DNA of 64,000 nucleotides from Sinotaia quadrata (GCA_028829895.1 CM054181.1:1925001-1989000), one strand, 5' to 3'. Numbered from the stretch's first letter, positions 31,060 to 43,745 are shown. The notes: generated by a model from the sequence alone, not told the origin. A program made the numbers and translations.

Positions 31060-31470
31060 GTACCACAGTACATCAATGGAGTGCAGTGTATTCATTGCAC
31101 TTATACACACTGTGGTAGATATTTCCATGTCTACCAGAGTACAATGAGTACATCAATGGAGTGCAGTGTATTCATTACACTTATACACACTGCCGTAGAT
31201 ATTTCCATGTCTACCATGGTACATCAATGGAGTGCGGTGTATTCATTACACTTATACACACTGCGGTAGATATTTCCATGTCTACCATGGTCGTAGAAGT
31301 TTATAATCAATAAACCAGGAGATTTCGATAATAGAGACGGAAAGGCTCCTTTGTCCCTGTAAAAAAAAAATATAATCAATGAAGAAATGTTAAGTTTCCA
31401 GTTTTTCCTTTTTAACTCCATTCATTCTTGCAATCAAGCCTCAACTTACTGTTTCCTGCAACAGTATTTT
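31060..31470 (+). mobile_element. dispersed repeat family 2, copy 1
   Basis: Aligns with 62850-63085 through ccatgtctacc, gaagtttataatcaataaac, ccctgtaaaa, a tttcctttttaactcc-like segment and tttcctgcaacagtattttt. No coding capacity is seen and the class is unknown. Confidence 0.7.
31066..31290. repeat. tandem repeat, about 75-85-bp unit, 3 copies, in dispersed repeat family 2
   Basis: Units contain acatcaatggagtgcagtgt and tagatatttccatgtctacc. They are expanded from the 5' part of the family 2 element that continues to about 31450. Confidence 0.92.
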
Positions 31471-31492
31471 TTAGGATGATGCACGAATACAG

Positions 31493-31632
31493 CATAATAA
31501 ATACAACATATAGATTTATGAACTGGTTCACTAGAAACAATGCCAAGTGTTTAGATTACTACATAATAAATACAACATATAGATTTATGAACTGGTTCAC
31601 TAGAAACAATGTCAAGTGTTTAGCTTACTACA
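31493..31632. repeat. duplication, 69-bp unit, 2 copies
   Basis: Both copies contain atttatgaactggttcacta and gaaacaatg followed by aagtgttta. Confidence 0.95.
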
Positions 31633-32689
31633 TATAAGCATCAAGTATTAAATGGGAACTGTTAGTGTTTATAACAGTTGATGGGGGTGGGGAATGGCTC
31701 ACTACTATCCTATTCAATTTGCCTATGTACTCATATCATTGACGTCCTAGGGGGTGGGGGATAGTACCCTTATATTGTTGTCAGTAGCCCATTTTAAATA
31801 CTCTGTCAGTGATATTCTTTCTATTCCTATCAGTTTGCAGACATTTATAATGTTTTCTATGGTTAGTTGCTCACCACGGCTGCACTTAATTATCTAATAT
31901 TTTGTTATTTCACTTTCAAGTCTGAGTTTAGACATTCTTGATCGTTCTCTTCTAGTGTCATTATAGAATATCGGTATTATTTGTTGTCATATCTATCTGG
32001 TTTCTTCGTCCTTTTGCTAGTTTTAAATATTGAATTTCCCAGATTTTGTCAGTTGTTCTTTTTCAAGATGTTGAAGTGTCCTTGTGAATGTTACTATCTG
32101 TAGTACAACACTGAATTGGCGAATCAGTTTGACATTAATTAGTTTCGTAAGGTGGTTATAGTTTAGACTTTAGAGTGATAGATCACATACATTCTGAGGC
32201 TAATGATTTCGCTGACGTCACCATAGTAATGTATTATTAAGAGGTTAATACAGTCTGATGCCAGTGAACTTTATTATACAAGACAGTGGACATACAATAA
32301 AGTGAAGACAATTACAGTATGTTTATAATTAGAACTAGAGTTATTTCCCTTGGACAACTATGTACTATTTTCTTCCCAAGGTCTTTCCAAGTGTATTCTT
32401 TACGGCTGTGCTGTCCAACCCGCGGGCCCCTTTTTAAGTGGCCTGCCAGAGTTCTCACAATATTTTTAAAATTTTCAGTTATGCAAAATCTTGTCATAAA
32501 ACTTAAACATTTTATGGCCAGAATGTGAGTACTAGCCATGTGTCGCAAAATCAGCTACTAGCCCTACATCTATTGCGATAGCATTACTACTATATATAGA
32601 CACATTATTACTATATATATTTATTTATTCCAGAAACATAACTACTATATATATTGCAAAAACTTGACTATTAACCATATATATGTATT
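31633..32689. other. unique sequence, no gene supported
   Basis: A segment near 32404-32440 (gctgtccaacccgcgggcc) is more GC-rich and resembles a dispersed-element end, but no boundaries are visible. Confidence 0.4.
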
Positions 32690-32831
32690 TTGTTTTATAG
32701 ATTAGTGGTATTAGCCATATATTTGTGTGTGTGTGTTTGTGTATTTTGTTTTATAGATTAGTGGTATTAGTTATATATATGTATATTGTTTTATAGATTA
32801 GTGGTATTAGCTATATATATATATATAATGT

Positions 32832-32883
<52 letters not shown>

Positions 32884-33030
32884 GTGTGTGTGTGTATTTT
32901 GTTTTATAGATTAGTGGTATTAGCCATATATATGTATTTTGTTTGATAGATTAGTAGTATTAGCCATATATATGATTTTTGTTTTATAGATTAGTGGTAT
33001 TAGCTATATATATGTGGGGGGTTTTGTAGA
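32690..33030. repeat. degenerate minisatellite, about 42-bp unit, with TG and TA microsatellites
   Basis: Units contain tgttttatagattagtggta and ttagccatatatatgta. Some copies carry inserted (TG)n or (TA)n runs. Confidence 0.92.
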
Positions 33031-33099
33031 TCAATGGCATTAAGTTTATTGCCAACTGTGTCATTATGGGCGGTACCAACTATATGGCACACTTCTTTT

Positions 33100-33300
33100 A
33101 CAACCACTAGTCAGAGGTCTATTTCATGTTTCAGTCACGTGTCTGCTCAAATGTCTCGTGTAAGGCAAAAGTCAGAGGTCTATTTCATGTTTCAGTCACG
33201 TGTCTGCTCAAATGTCTCGCAACAGTGTAAGGCAAAAGTCAGAGGTCTATTTCATGTTTCAGTCACGTGTCTGCTCAAATGTCCCGCAACAATGTAAGGC
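33100..33300. repeat. minisatellite, 61-68-bp unit, 3 copies
   Basis: Units contain agtcagaggtctatttcatg and tcacgtgtctgctcaaatgt. Length differs by a small caacagt insertion. Confidence 0.95.
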
Positions 33301-33379
33301 AAGCAAGATATCAGACTAATTAATAATTTTATTGTTTCATTTTTAGATAATCAGAAGTAGCTCCAGAATATATATTTCG

Positions 33380-33530
33380 AAATCTAGCTACTTAATACCA
33401 ACTGGTACAACTTAATCTAGCTACTTAATACCAACTAGAACAACTTAATATAGCTATTTAATACCAAAAAGTACTACTTAATCTAGCTACTTAATACCAA
33501 CTAGTACAACTTAATCTAGCTACTTAAGAT
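33380..33530. repeat. minisatellite, 33-bp unit, about 5 copies
   Basis: Units contain atctagctacttaatacca followed by actagtacaactta. Confidence 0.95.
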
Positions 33531-33874
33531 AGGCACAATATAGACAGTGCAATTTCTAAACAGCAGTAATAGAAATTATTGTAAATACATGTAACAATAC
33601 AGCAATAATTATCAAAGTTAAAAAAAAGGGTTAAGAAAAATTTCAAATGAGAAAAAGGATAGACAAAGCAAGATAAATTTCTAGATATGACTATAAGCAA
33701 AATAGACTGCTTTCTAAGTGTCTATTCTTAATCAATTGTATTTTCTTTATGTTTTTAATTTTGAACAAATTTGTGCACACACCGGGCAGTCTCCACTATA
33801 CGTGTCAACACTCTGGACATCCTTCACTCGTTCTGATTACAATTTATGAATTACTAACACTTAACTAATTCAAG
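33531..33874. other. AT-rich unique sequence
   Basis: No gene or repeat that I can support. Confidence 0.5.
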
Positions 33875-34751
33875 TGGTTGAGTATCTTAGTTTATAGTTA
33901 TTAATAATTTTCACAAAAGACCAACATGTCTCTCACTTGGCGGATTATAAGGGTGTCTTATTTACAGAATAATAAGATAGATGTTTACTGTCACATAATA
34001 ATTCTGTAGGTGAAAACTTCTTACTAAAGAAGTAATTAAAAAAATCCGTCTTTATTCATATTTAACAAGCCCTCCCTCCCCACCTACTATTTACCCCAAC
34101 ATAATGTTTTAATATATGTTCAAGAAAGTTAATAAATTTAACAATAAATGTATTAAATCAACAATCAAATATACAACATAGTAATATAATCAAAATATAT
34201 TTGACATTTATATCACTTCACAATAATTTGTTTGATTAATGCTAGCATAGATATCAACAGTCAAATTAACTTATATAAATCAAGTTCATCATAGAAATGA
34301 GTGGGATTTTACAGAGATAATTAGAGTCAACGTACATAACCTTTACAAGATGGCAGCTGTCGCTGTTGTGTGTTCCAATTACGTGGTTTGTAACACGTTA
34401 CTTTCTTATTTACATACCCCTTCCACATTACAAAATTGTTGCAAAATCTTATTCGGTGATGGTCCAACATACCCCTTCCTGGCATATTACAAAATTGTTC
34501 CAAAATCTTTGATGCGCTTACAAGCACACTGGTGGAGAATCATCCAGAACTTCAGAAACACGTCACGCGAAGAGTTCTGGAATCTTCATGTGCTTTACTC
34601 AGCACACCATGAGGAATGTTCAGAAAAGTTTCACGAATCCTCCAGATCAAACTCAAAACCCAATTTTTGCCTTATTAGCTCTTGAACAGAATTCACAGGA
34701 ATTAACTTACAGCAACACGTTTTCTGATAAGTTTGACGACAACGTTTGATT

Positions 34752-35025
34752 TACACACCAATGTGATCTGGTAGAGTATAGTAGTCACTGTGATCACCAA
34801 TGTGAACTGGTAGAGTACAGTAGTCATTGTGATCACCAATGTGATCTGGTAGAGTACAGTAGTCACTGTGATCACCAATGTGAACTGGTAGAGCACAGTA
34901 GTCACTGTGATCACCAATGTGAACTGGTAGAGTACAGTAGTCATTGTGATCACCAATGTGAACTGGTAGAGTACAGTAGTCACTGTGATCACCAATGTGA
35001 TCTGGTAGAATACAGTAGTCACTGC
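34752..35025. repeat. minisatellite inside a dispersed repeat, 39-bp unit, 7 copies
   Basis: Units contain gtgatcaccaatgtgaactg followed by gtagagtacagtagtca. The corresponding segment is single in the family 1 copy at 47270-47812. Confidence 0.96.
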
Positions 35026-35317
35026 AGTCTGAAGCAGCTAAATGGTTATTTTAAAAATTAAAAAGAATAAAAGGGGGTGGGTGGGTGACATCTCTTTGTT
35101 TCAGGCATATTTCATCTCTAAACTCCTTTCGCTCTTACACACATTCTCAGCTTACAAATCCTGCAACAATTCATTAGGCCGATACACGAGCAGCGTAAGA
35201 AATATAGCATCGATTAAAATTCACAAGTATAATGTACAATGTAATCAAATTAGTGAACATAGAAATAATAGTTCAATTACATAAGCATTCTCCAATTCAA
35301 ATTATAGATCAATAGTA

Positions 35318-35445
35318 AACATGTATAATTCCAATCTTTATCAGTCATTTAACTTACCATTTAACTTACATCAAACATGTACAGAATATTTCTAATTCCA
35401 ATCTTTATCAGTCATTTAACTTACCACTTAACTTACCATAAGCTA
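35318..35445. repeat. duplication within dispersed repeat, about 65-bp unit, 2 copies
   Basis: Both copies contain aattccaatctttatcagtc followed by atttaacttacca. Confidence 0.85.
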
Positions 35446-35967
35446 ATGATCGGATGATAATAAGTTAATGGTATGACATAACTTGAGTTATGTCAAAATC
35501 AAAGTGATTAGAATATAGACTTTCTTCAACAAAGTAACTTTCAGTCCATCCCCATTGGATGAAGTTGTTATGAGCAAGTGTGAGACTATTAACCAGAAAA
35601 AAAATACTCATCGTCTTTGAACTGGTTTGGATTACATCAGCAAGGTCTAGCACATTCTCTTAATGAGTTGTTATTTTAACTCTGGTACTTACAAAACACG
35701 CATTACCTAAAGGTCATGTCATGCTGACATTAAACAAGTAATATAATATTTACTAAAAATGCTCTGTCACAATTTGTTTGCTGTTGTCTGTATTTTCCCA
35801 TTATTTGCTGATTTACACTCAAGCACAAGTCGACACCTTTTATAGATTTGAATTTTCACTGCTTGTTTGCTTTTCTGTGTTACACAACGAAACGGTTATC
35901 TGTATAACCATGACCACAACTACCCTCGCATCTAGAGATCTACAGATAACCACGAAAATGCAGTATA

Positions 35968-36100
35968 TGCCTGCCTATTTCCGACCACGTGTACACCATA
36001 TGCCTGCCTATTTCCGACCACGTGTACACCATATGCCTGCCTATTTCCGACCACTTGTACACCATATGCCTGCTATTTCTGACCACTTGTACACCATATC
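35968..36100. repeat. minisatellite, 33-bp unit, 4 copies
   Basis: Units contain tatgcctgcctatttccgac followed by cacgtgtacacc or cacttgtacacc. Confidence 0.96.
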
Positions 36101-36129
36101 TAACCTACCTAGATGAGACTAGCCATACT

Positions 36130-36900
36130 TTTGCCAATAATTAGTCTCATCTGACCACTAACAGACAATATATGTAGTCTGGTCTGACAACTAACAGACA
36201 ACATAACTAGTTTCATCTGGCAACTAGCAGAGAGTATGTTTGGTTCATCTGACAACTAACAGACAACATAACTAGTTTCATCTGGCAACTAGCAGAGAGT
36301 ATGATTGGTTCATCTGACAACTAGAAGGCACTGTGGCTAGTCTGATCTGACAACTAGCAGTCTGGTTAGTCTCCTCTGACAACTATCAGACAATATGGCT
36401 AGTCTAATCAGACCTCTAGCTGAGGGTATGGCTAGTCTCAACTGACAGTTAGCAGACATTATGGCTAGCCTAATCTGACAGCTAGCAGACAGTATGGATA
36501 GTTTCTTCTGACCACTAGCAGACAGTATGTCTAGTCTCATATGTTGACTAGCAGACAGTAAGGCTAGAGTCATAGGTCCACTGGCAGACAGTATGTCTAG
36601 TCTCTTCTGACCACTAAAAGATGGCTAGTGTCGTCTGACCACTAGTAATAGTATGCGAGTCTTGTTTAACCACTAGCAGATAGTATGGCTAGTCTCATCT
36701 GACTACTAGCAACCAGTATGTCTAGTCTCGTCTCATATCTAGCAGATAGTATGGCTAGTCTCGTCTGACCCACTAGCAGAAGTATGGCTAGTCTCGCCTG
36801 ACATCTAGCAGATAATATGGCTACTCTTGTCTGACATATAGCGGACAGTATCGATAGTCTCGTCTGACCACTAGCGGACAGTATGGCTAGTCTATTGTAC
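36130..36900. repeat. degenerate minisatellite, about 40-bp unit, about 20 copies
   Basis: Units follow ctagcagacagtatggctag then tctcatctgacca, with many substitutions and length changes. This is older than most arrays in the window. Confidence 0.85.
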
Positions 36901-37167
36901 TCCATATATGACCATTCATTCATCATATGTTACCTATCAATGGCCCCGTGTCTATCTAACATTCACCATATGTTACTTATCAATGGCCCCGTGTCTAACA
37001 TTCGTCGCTTGTACATATTTGATCTCACTTGACTTTGTGCATCCTTTGACCTATGTTCCTAAACTTTGACCTTTCGCATGCCATATGACTGTCTGCCTCT
37101 GGCCACTTGTAGGTCTATACGATATGTCCGTCTGTTTCGTGTCTTCTTGAAGATACGCCTGATTACT
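36901..37167. other. unique sequence with a short duplication
   Basis: A short block (tatgttacctatcaatggcc) is repeated near 36925 and 36970. No gene is seen. Confidence 0.5.
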
Positions 37168-37410
37168 AGTACAAAATACCACAATCTACCACTAACCACG
37201 TAGAACATACGTCTATCTCTATCTATTTGTACAAAATACCACAATCTACCACTAACCACGTAGAACATACGTCTATCTATTTGTACAAAATACCACAATC
37301 TACCACTAACCACGTAGAACATACGTCTATCTCTATCTATTTGTACAAAATACCACAATCTACCACTAACCACGTAGAACATATGTCTATCTCTATCTAC
37401 TTGTACTCCC
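37168..37410. repeat. minisatellite, 54/60-bp units, 4-5 copies
   Basis: Units contain gtacaaaataccacaatcta and ccactaaccacgtagaacat. One copy lacks a ctctat hexamer, giving the two lengths. Confidence 0.96.
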
Positions 37411-39334
37411 TAAAATTATGCTACACATGATCTAATGCACTTTGTTTAATTTCTTGACCAATCCATACACGTTCCAGCACAAGACCGTTTAGTGAGTATA
37501 CGCTTGTCTATTGTCTGTCATTACAGTGCTCTATATATCTGTCTACTGTCTGCTCTCTACGCCTGTCTATAGTATATATTTGACCAAGAGTTGCTTGGAA
37601 TGCCCTCAAGACAGTTACACCTTATCCACGCAAACAACAATATCGTTAGGGGTAGGGGCGATAACAGTTTTACATCATCACTGGAGCTTGCGTTGATAAT
37701 TTCCTCATCAGACGTTCTCTGATCTGGAGTGCCCCAGTGGAACCCCACAGCCCCACACTTGTGTTCGAGGTGGAGGGCAGGAGGGCTGTCGGAAGGTCGC
37801 ACCTGTTTGGCGCACACCCTCAACCGTCCTTCCTTGGTCGATGAACTATATCGCATACAGTTAGCCTATTTATACTTCATATGCCTTTCTAATTGTAAAC
37901 ACAATCCTCTGAAGACTGTCTGCACACAACCAGATTAATATTACCGTCTGGGCTTGCTGATAGGCGTTTCCTGAAGTCCGTTGTGTCTGAGTACATGCAC
38001 GTCAATTGTCTAGACCTCTCAACAATTCACAAAAAACGTTCCTGTTCGTCTGCGTGTATTTGACCGCTAACATCTGTTCACCTGTCCTGTCACTGATAAT
38101 AAATTCATTTTCCAGGCCAAAGACATGTATCAAATCAATGGCTGGAAATAAAAATTGAAAAATAAATAAAACATTATTTTATTGCGGTCCTACTGAAGGT
38201 ATATTAAATGGCATGAAAACAAACAAAAATCTCTAAGTTCAGAGATTTCGATGACAGATAAGTAAACCACGCCTCTCCGCAGTTATTTTTGGATTCGATG
38301 ATTGCTCATTACAAGCAAAGAAGAAACAACCACGTGACTGACGAATTTGATTTCTAAATTAAGATTCTACTCGCGACAGCCGCACGCTTCCTGCAGAGTA
38401 GGTGATTTCCCATGCGAAACTGGTTCCTGCTTTTGACGTGAATCGTTCTGGCCAATAAGACAAAGCAGCACGGCACACGCCGGCGACCTGTACCTACTTT
38501 TGTGCTCAGCAAGCTGTCATTGCCCAATGACGGAAATGACGACCCGAGTCAAAACTGGTTTGCACGGAGACTGGCCATCGTGTCAGAATGCAATGACCTA
38601 GCAGTCAGTAGCCATTGTGCACTAAAGGAGAGTGGTGTCTGCCCCCTTCCCCAAAGGGAGTAATTCTTGGTCAGACGTCTTTGCAAGCCGGCCTGACCCG
38701 GACATTAACTTGTTTTTTTTTTGCTTTTGATGGGATTTTGTAATCGTTGTCCTCTTGCTTGCAGGATACGTACGCCCACGCTAACGTCACGTGATCACTG
38801 TTTTCACCACGTTTACCGATTTACGCAAATGAGGGGAACACAAATAGCAAGCAGTTTGAAATGGATCGGAAGTTGTTTGTGTTGTCTGTTTTGTCTATTC
38901 AGAGTTCGTTTACTGGGGAAAAAATCTAAACTGGTAACAGATGTGGGGTTTTGTAAAATAAAAATAACAAAATACAAAACGATAGATTAATGTCAAAATT
39001 AGAAATGTAGCCACTTACAATTCAAATGTAGTCTTTCAGCCTGCAAAGGAAAGGGACATAATTCTATTGCCTAATGATATGCATTAACTGTAGAGCTATG
39101 AATTTATTTCCCGAGGCCCCTTCAAGGTGCATAGCTCTTATCGAAGATACTTACGTTTTGTTTCCTTAAATAAACCCAAAGTAATTACGATTCTTGCTCA
39201 ATCGAACACTCAACGAATAAGAAAGTATTCTCTTTGAAAATATCATCCTTTGATGTTTAAGCCATTTTACATCTTCAGGAATACAACTACACGTGATCCA
39301 GGACACAGAGCTTATCTGCACAGGTAGAGAGTTA
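37411..39334. other. unique sequence; two GC-richer blocks without a supported gene
   Basis: This is the longest non-repetitive stretch outside the retrotransposon. A GC-richer block at 37600-37860 holds a 99-codon minus-strand frame (37557-37856) with a plausible non-repetitive composition. A second GC-richer block at 38340-38700 contains CCAAT and a CpG-containing segment. Neither has splice sites or domains that I can tie to a gene. Confidence 0.4.
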
Positions 39335-39645
39335 ACCATACAATTCACATGGTAGAGTGTGAAACCATACAATTCACATGGTAGAGTTTGAAACCATACA
39401 ATTCACATGGTAGAGTTTGAAACCATACAATTCACATGGTAGAGTTTGAAACCATACAATTCACATGGTAGAGTGTGGAACCATACAATTCACATGGTAG
39501 AGTTTGAAACCATACAATTCACATGGTAGAGTTTGAAACCATACAATTCACATGGTAGAGTGTGGAACCATACAATTCACATGGTAGAGTGTGGAACCAT
39601 ACAATTCACATGGTAGAGTGTGGAACCATACAATTCACATGGTTG
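39335..39645. repeat. minisatellite, 29-bp unit, about 11 copies
   Basis: Units contain accatacaattcacatggta followed by gagtttgaa or gagtgtgga. Confidence 0.98.
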
Positions 39646-39681
39646 TGAAATTTTCGTGCCAGCGATTCATTATTTTTCAAA

Positions 39682-39835
39682 ATGTAGATGTCAGCTTTTG
39701 ATTCCTTGTTTAAGATGTAGATGTCAAGTTATGATTCCTTGTTTAAGATGTAGATGTCAGCTTTTGATTCCTTGTTTAAGATTTAGATGCCAAGTTTTGA
39801 TTCCTTGTTTAAAATGTGTCAAGTTTTGATTCCTA
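39682..39835. repeat. minisatellite, about 33-bp unit, 5 copies
   Basis: Units contain tgtagatgtcagcttttgat followed by tccttgtttaaga. Confidence 0.93.
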
Positions 39836-40204
39836 ACCGGAAGAGTGGACAGCAGTGTCCCAGAATCACTCGATGTTCAATGGCTGGGGAGTAGAGCGCT
39901 TCCAGCTTATGCTGATTTCATGCCTGAGTATGTTGGAGTGGGTAGAGTGAAGCGGGGGTGTTGGGGTGGAGTTTGATTTAGAGACTGTACTTAAATGAGT
40001 CTGTCTGAAGGTCTACTCGCGGAACCAATCTGTTGAATGCTATTTCTTACAGATCTCTACACTTGTAGTAGAGGGTACGAAAAGAAGGGTCTCTAGCCTT
40101 CCCGGGTCTCTAAGATCTTCACAGATGATACACTCCCTCCACCCTATATACTCCTCTATCTTTGATACACTCCTTCCATCCTAGATACTCCTCTTAAAAA
40201 TCAA
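39836..40204. other. unique sequence, no gene seen
   Basis: Small duplications (gatacactcc, ctagatactcctc) occur near 40128-40195. Confidence 0.5.
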
Positions 40205-40350
40205 TCATGAATGCAGCCAAGTGTCTTTTTGTGTCTGTCTTGATAGAAAGAGCGTGTCTTGAAATAAATCTTGAATGCAGCTATGTGTCTTTTATATGAC
40301 TGTCTTGATTGAAGGGTGTCTTGAATTCACTTTTGAATGCAGTTGTGTCT
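40205..40350. repeat. degenerate tandem repeat, about 62-bp unit, 3 copies
   Basis: Units contain ttgaatgcag, tgtgtcttttt and tgtcttgaa-like segments. Confidence 0.8.
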
Positions 40351-40390
40351 TTTTGACTGCACATCACTTAAGAATATGGCCATTGCAGGC

Positions 40391-40511
40391 AGACATATAT
40401 AAAGTTCAAACCCATGCACATCGTAAGATTCAGTTTTTTATGAAAAAGGTGTCTGATGAAGAGCGCAAGTTTGTAGAAGGAGTGAGATCGGGCAAATGTG
40501 ACATACTATGA
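40391..40511 (+). other. possible isolated exon-like open frame
   Basis: After ggccattgcag a frame reads ADIYKVQTHAHRKIQFFMKK and on to a stop at about 40511. Unlike most frames here its composition looks coding, but the pyrimidine tract is weak, no partner exon is found and I recognise no domain. Chance remains likely. Confidence 0.2.
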
Positions 40512-40811
40512 TCGGTAGTGGACAACGTAAAGTAGAAATGGGTTGTTTGATTAATCGATGATACATTGTATGTGTGCTTAACTCGGTCGGCGTCTTCTGC
40601 TTGCGCGGCATCAAGATCCAACCGGAATGCCAAATTAGTGTTTCACTAGGACTATCAGGATGCATTAGCATAGTCTTGACGGCTGCCAATCATTTTAAAT
40701 AAACCATTTTTCGGTAGTGGTGGATGCTTCTCTGGAAGATTATGAATCGGGACCATCGGAAAGTTCGGCTGCAGTAACCATTTCTTTCTGACGATTCGAT
40801 TACAATTATTG

Positions 40812-41160
40812 TGTGACTTTTATATGACGTCATTATTTTGTGACTTCTACATGCCTTCATTATTTTGTGACTTCTACATGCCTTCATTATTTTGTGACTT
40901 CTATATGCCTTCATTATTGTGTGACTTCTATATGCCTTCATTATTGTGTGACTTCTATATGCCTTCATTATTTTGTGACTTTTATATGCCTTCATTATTG
41001 TGTGACTTCTATATGCCTTCATTATTGTGTGACTTTTATATGTCTTCATTATTTTGTGACTTCTATATGCCTTCATTATTGTGTGACTTTTATATGCCTT
41101 CATTATTGTGTGACTTTTATATGCCTTCATTATTGTGTGATATCTATATGACGTCATTAT
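40812..41160. repeat. minisatellite, 27-bp unit, 13 copies
   Basis: Units contain tgacttctatatgccttcat followed by tattgtg or tattttg. Because 27 is a multiple of three, repetitive frames are open on both strands. Confidence 0.97.
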
Positions 41161-41544
41161 TGTTGTTTTCTTTAACTCGGTTCCTACTTATGTCATTCGA
41201 CAAAGGGGGGGAGGGGGGACGTAATATGAATTGAGGTCAAGAATGAGAGTGACAAGCTATTATTGATAGTGTTCAAGTTTCATCTATCTTGAGAATGGAT
41301 TTGATTAAAATTTTGCTTTATCTTGAAAGCAAATTTTCTTCTAATTTTTGGGTTATCCGGAGAGCTGGTTTTGTTAAAATTTATGTTTAATCCGTGTATT
41401 TCCGTGTTTATGTTTAATCCGTGTATTTCCGTTCAAATTTTATTTATTCTGAAAGCTGATTTTGTTTAGTTTGGTTTATCCCGATAGAAAATATCTAAGA
41501 TGATTGATGTGATTGCTTTAACTAAAATGAAGGCGCACGCAGTC
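41161..41544. other. unique sequence with a short duplication
   Basis: A G-rich segment lies at 41203-41219 and a 26-bp duplication (ttatgtttaatccgtgtatt) at 41379-41430. No gene is seen. Confidence 0.5.
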
Positions 41545-41860
41545 GCACACGTGTAGTTTTGTTACACGTACGTCAGTGTTCTATGAAATGTGTCAGTGAT
41601 TCATTAGCACACGTGTAGTTTTGTTACACGTACCTCAGTGTTCTATGAAATGAGTTAGTGATTCATTAGCACACGTGTAGTTTTGTTACACGTACCTCAG
41701 TGTTCTATGAAATGAGTTAGTGATTAATTAGCACACGTGTAGTTTTGTTACACGTACGTCAGTGTTCTATGAAATGAGTTAGTGATTCACGTGTAGTTTT
41801 GTTACACGTACGTCAGTGGTCTATGAAATGAGTTAGTGATTCACTAGCTCACATGACACT
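41545..41860. repeat. minisatellite, 62-bp unit, 5 copies, each with an E-box palindrome
   Basis: Units contain cacacgtgtagttttgttac, then acgtacgtcagtgttctatg. Every unit has CACGTG, and most have ACGTACGT. One unit is shortened. Confidence 0.96.
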
Positions 41861-42235
41861 TCAGCATTTGTAAATATGTACATCATGCATGCCTTTCTTG
41901 TAAAGTAAATCAATTTGATTCTTTGTGTTGTTGCTGGAATATTTATTTGATAACAAAGAAAACCTCAAGGGAACACATTTTAGGAGCTGTGTTTGTGTGA
42001 GATCCTATTTATCGATAAGCTATATTTGTAAATCTTTCATGTAATTAAACCCACTCTTGTTGATATATTAACCAACAGTCGTATGATATAATTGTATTGT
42101 ACTTTTTCCGTTTAGAGTTATTCTTTTAGTGAAGGAAGGAAGGAGGAAATGTTGTATTACGTAACCTACATTTCACAAAGTAGGTCACACAGACATTTCG
42201 CAATTCCATCAATGTCTGTTTCTATCTGTGGGTGT
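41861..42235. other. AT-rich unique sequence
   Basis: No gene is seen. A ggaagga repeat lies at about 42133-42146. Confidence 0.5.
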
Positions 42236-43745
42236 AGGGGAGTAAATTTGCACTCCCCATTTCTAAACTTAATAATTATATATTTGTTACAATGTTAACG
42301 TGACCTGACCTTGGGCACTTCTTGTGATGAAATTTTTGTCCGAGTTGGAGTAAACAACTCAGATGGAGATATGCTAGAACTTGCTGGTGCAATCAAAACC
42401 AGTTCCAACTAGATGAGTAGTGGTTTTTTTTACTAATACTCTCACACTTGTTCATACAACCTCAACCAATGGGAATAGACCAAAAGTTCCTTTGTTGAAG
42501 AAAGTTTTATGTTCTAATCATTTGATTTTGACATAACTCAAGTCCCGTCATAAAAGCGATTGTTAACTTATGGTAAGTTATCTGACTGATAGGGAAAGAA
42601 TGGACTTCGAACATGTTTGCTATTGATCTATGATTTGAATTAGTGAATGTTTATGTAATTAAACCATTATTTCCATGTTCACTAATTTGATTATGTTGTA
42701 CATTATACTTGTGAATTTTGACTGATGCATTATTTCTTATACTGCGTGTGTATTGGGTTAACGGGATTGTTGCAGGATTTGTAAGTTGAGAATGATTGTA
42801 AGGGAGAAAGAAGTTTAAAGGTGAAATATTCCTGGAATTAGCAGAAGGAATGCACCCTTTAGTGTGTAAATCCACCATTGTCATAAACATATCAGTAAAC
42901 GTGTTGCTGTAAGATGATTACTATGAATTCTCTTCAAGAGCCAATACGGATAAAACTGAGGCTTTAGTTTGGTCTGAAGAGTTCACAAAGATTATATTTT
43001 GAACATACCTCGTGATGTGTTGAGTAGTGTATATAAAAATTCTAGATCATTCCTCGTGATGTGTTGAGTAGTGTATATAAAAAGTCTAGATCATTCCTTA
43101 CCAACGCGAAAGCGGCGGAAGCCGGAAGCGCCCCCTACACTCCATCCATCCTGATGAGATTATTAGTGCACACGAATTTCTGGACGATTCACCATGGTGT
43201 ACATTGAGAGCGCACCGAAGATTCTGGAACAACTGTGTAATGTGCCTGGATTGGGTACATGGAATCATCATCTAAATAAGAAAATAAGTGACTTGTTGCT
43301 ACTTGCATGATTATGAACACGTGCCAGTGACAGCTACCATCTTTGAAAAGGTTATTTACATTGACTAGAATTATCTCCACTTTCATTATATATATATTAG
43401 GATAAACTCGTTAATCAAACATTGTTGTAAACAATGTAAATGTCAACCCTCCTTTGATTATATTCAATTGTTTTATATTTGCTTGTTGATTTAATACATT
43501 TATTGTAAAATTTATTGACCTTCTTACACATATTGATAACCATATTTTGGAGAGATAGTGGGTGGATGGGGACTCGCTAAATATAGATTAAAAGATGGAT
43601 TTATCTTCTCCTTTGGTAAGAAGATTTCCACCTACGTTGTGTAAGAGAGAAAACGTTACAGCACCCGTATATCCGCCAAATGAGAGAGGCGGGTGGTGTC
43701 TTCTCGAGAATTACTAATAACATAAATTAAGATTCACATCATTTG
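42236..43745 (-). mobile_element. dispersed repeat family 1, copy C (near full length, minus strand)
   Basis: The reverse complement aligns in order with the 5' part of 62040-62610 and 33875-35765, the middle of 47270-47812 and the 3' part of 19690-20765. About 1.5 kb without large internal expansions makes it the best guide to the family length. A 45-bp internal segment (cctcgtgatgtgttgagtag) is duplicated at 43007-43096. No coding capacity is seen. Confidence 0.78.

Larger units (their letters stand above)
33875..35765 (+). mobile_element. dispersed repeat family 1, copy B (most complete plus-strand copy)
   Basis: Ordered similarity to the other copies spans the whole family. The 5' part (tctctcacttggcgg, aaaatccgtcttt) is shared with 62040-62610 and the minus-strand copy at 42236-43745. 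The middle (cacaccatgaggaatgttca, cagcaacacgttt) is shared with 47270-47812. The 3' part (tgagcaagtgtgagactatta, aaggtcatgtca) is shared with 19690-20765. A 39-bp segment is amplified at 34752-35025. No coding capacity, LTR or poly(A) tail is seen. Confidence 0.8.

Noticed and set aside
30385..31128. 247-codon minus-strand open frame with 11-residue repeats
   Set aside because: It is the translation of a 33-bp minisatellite and a TC microsatellite. There is no unique protein sequence apart from a few codons at each end.
40690..41234. Long repetitive frames on both strands
   Set aside because: Produced by a 27-bp array open on both strands, with no flanking gene structure.
43189..43386. Coding capacity in the dispersed repeat family 1
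   Set aside because: Open frames are short and differ between copies, with no shared protein.
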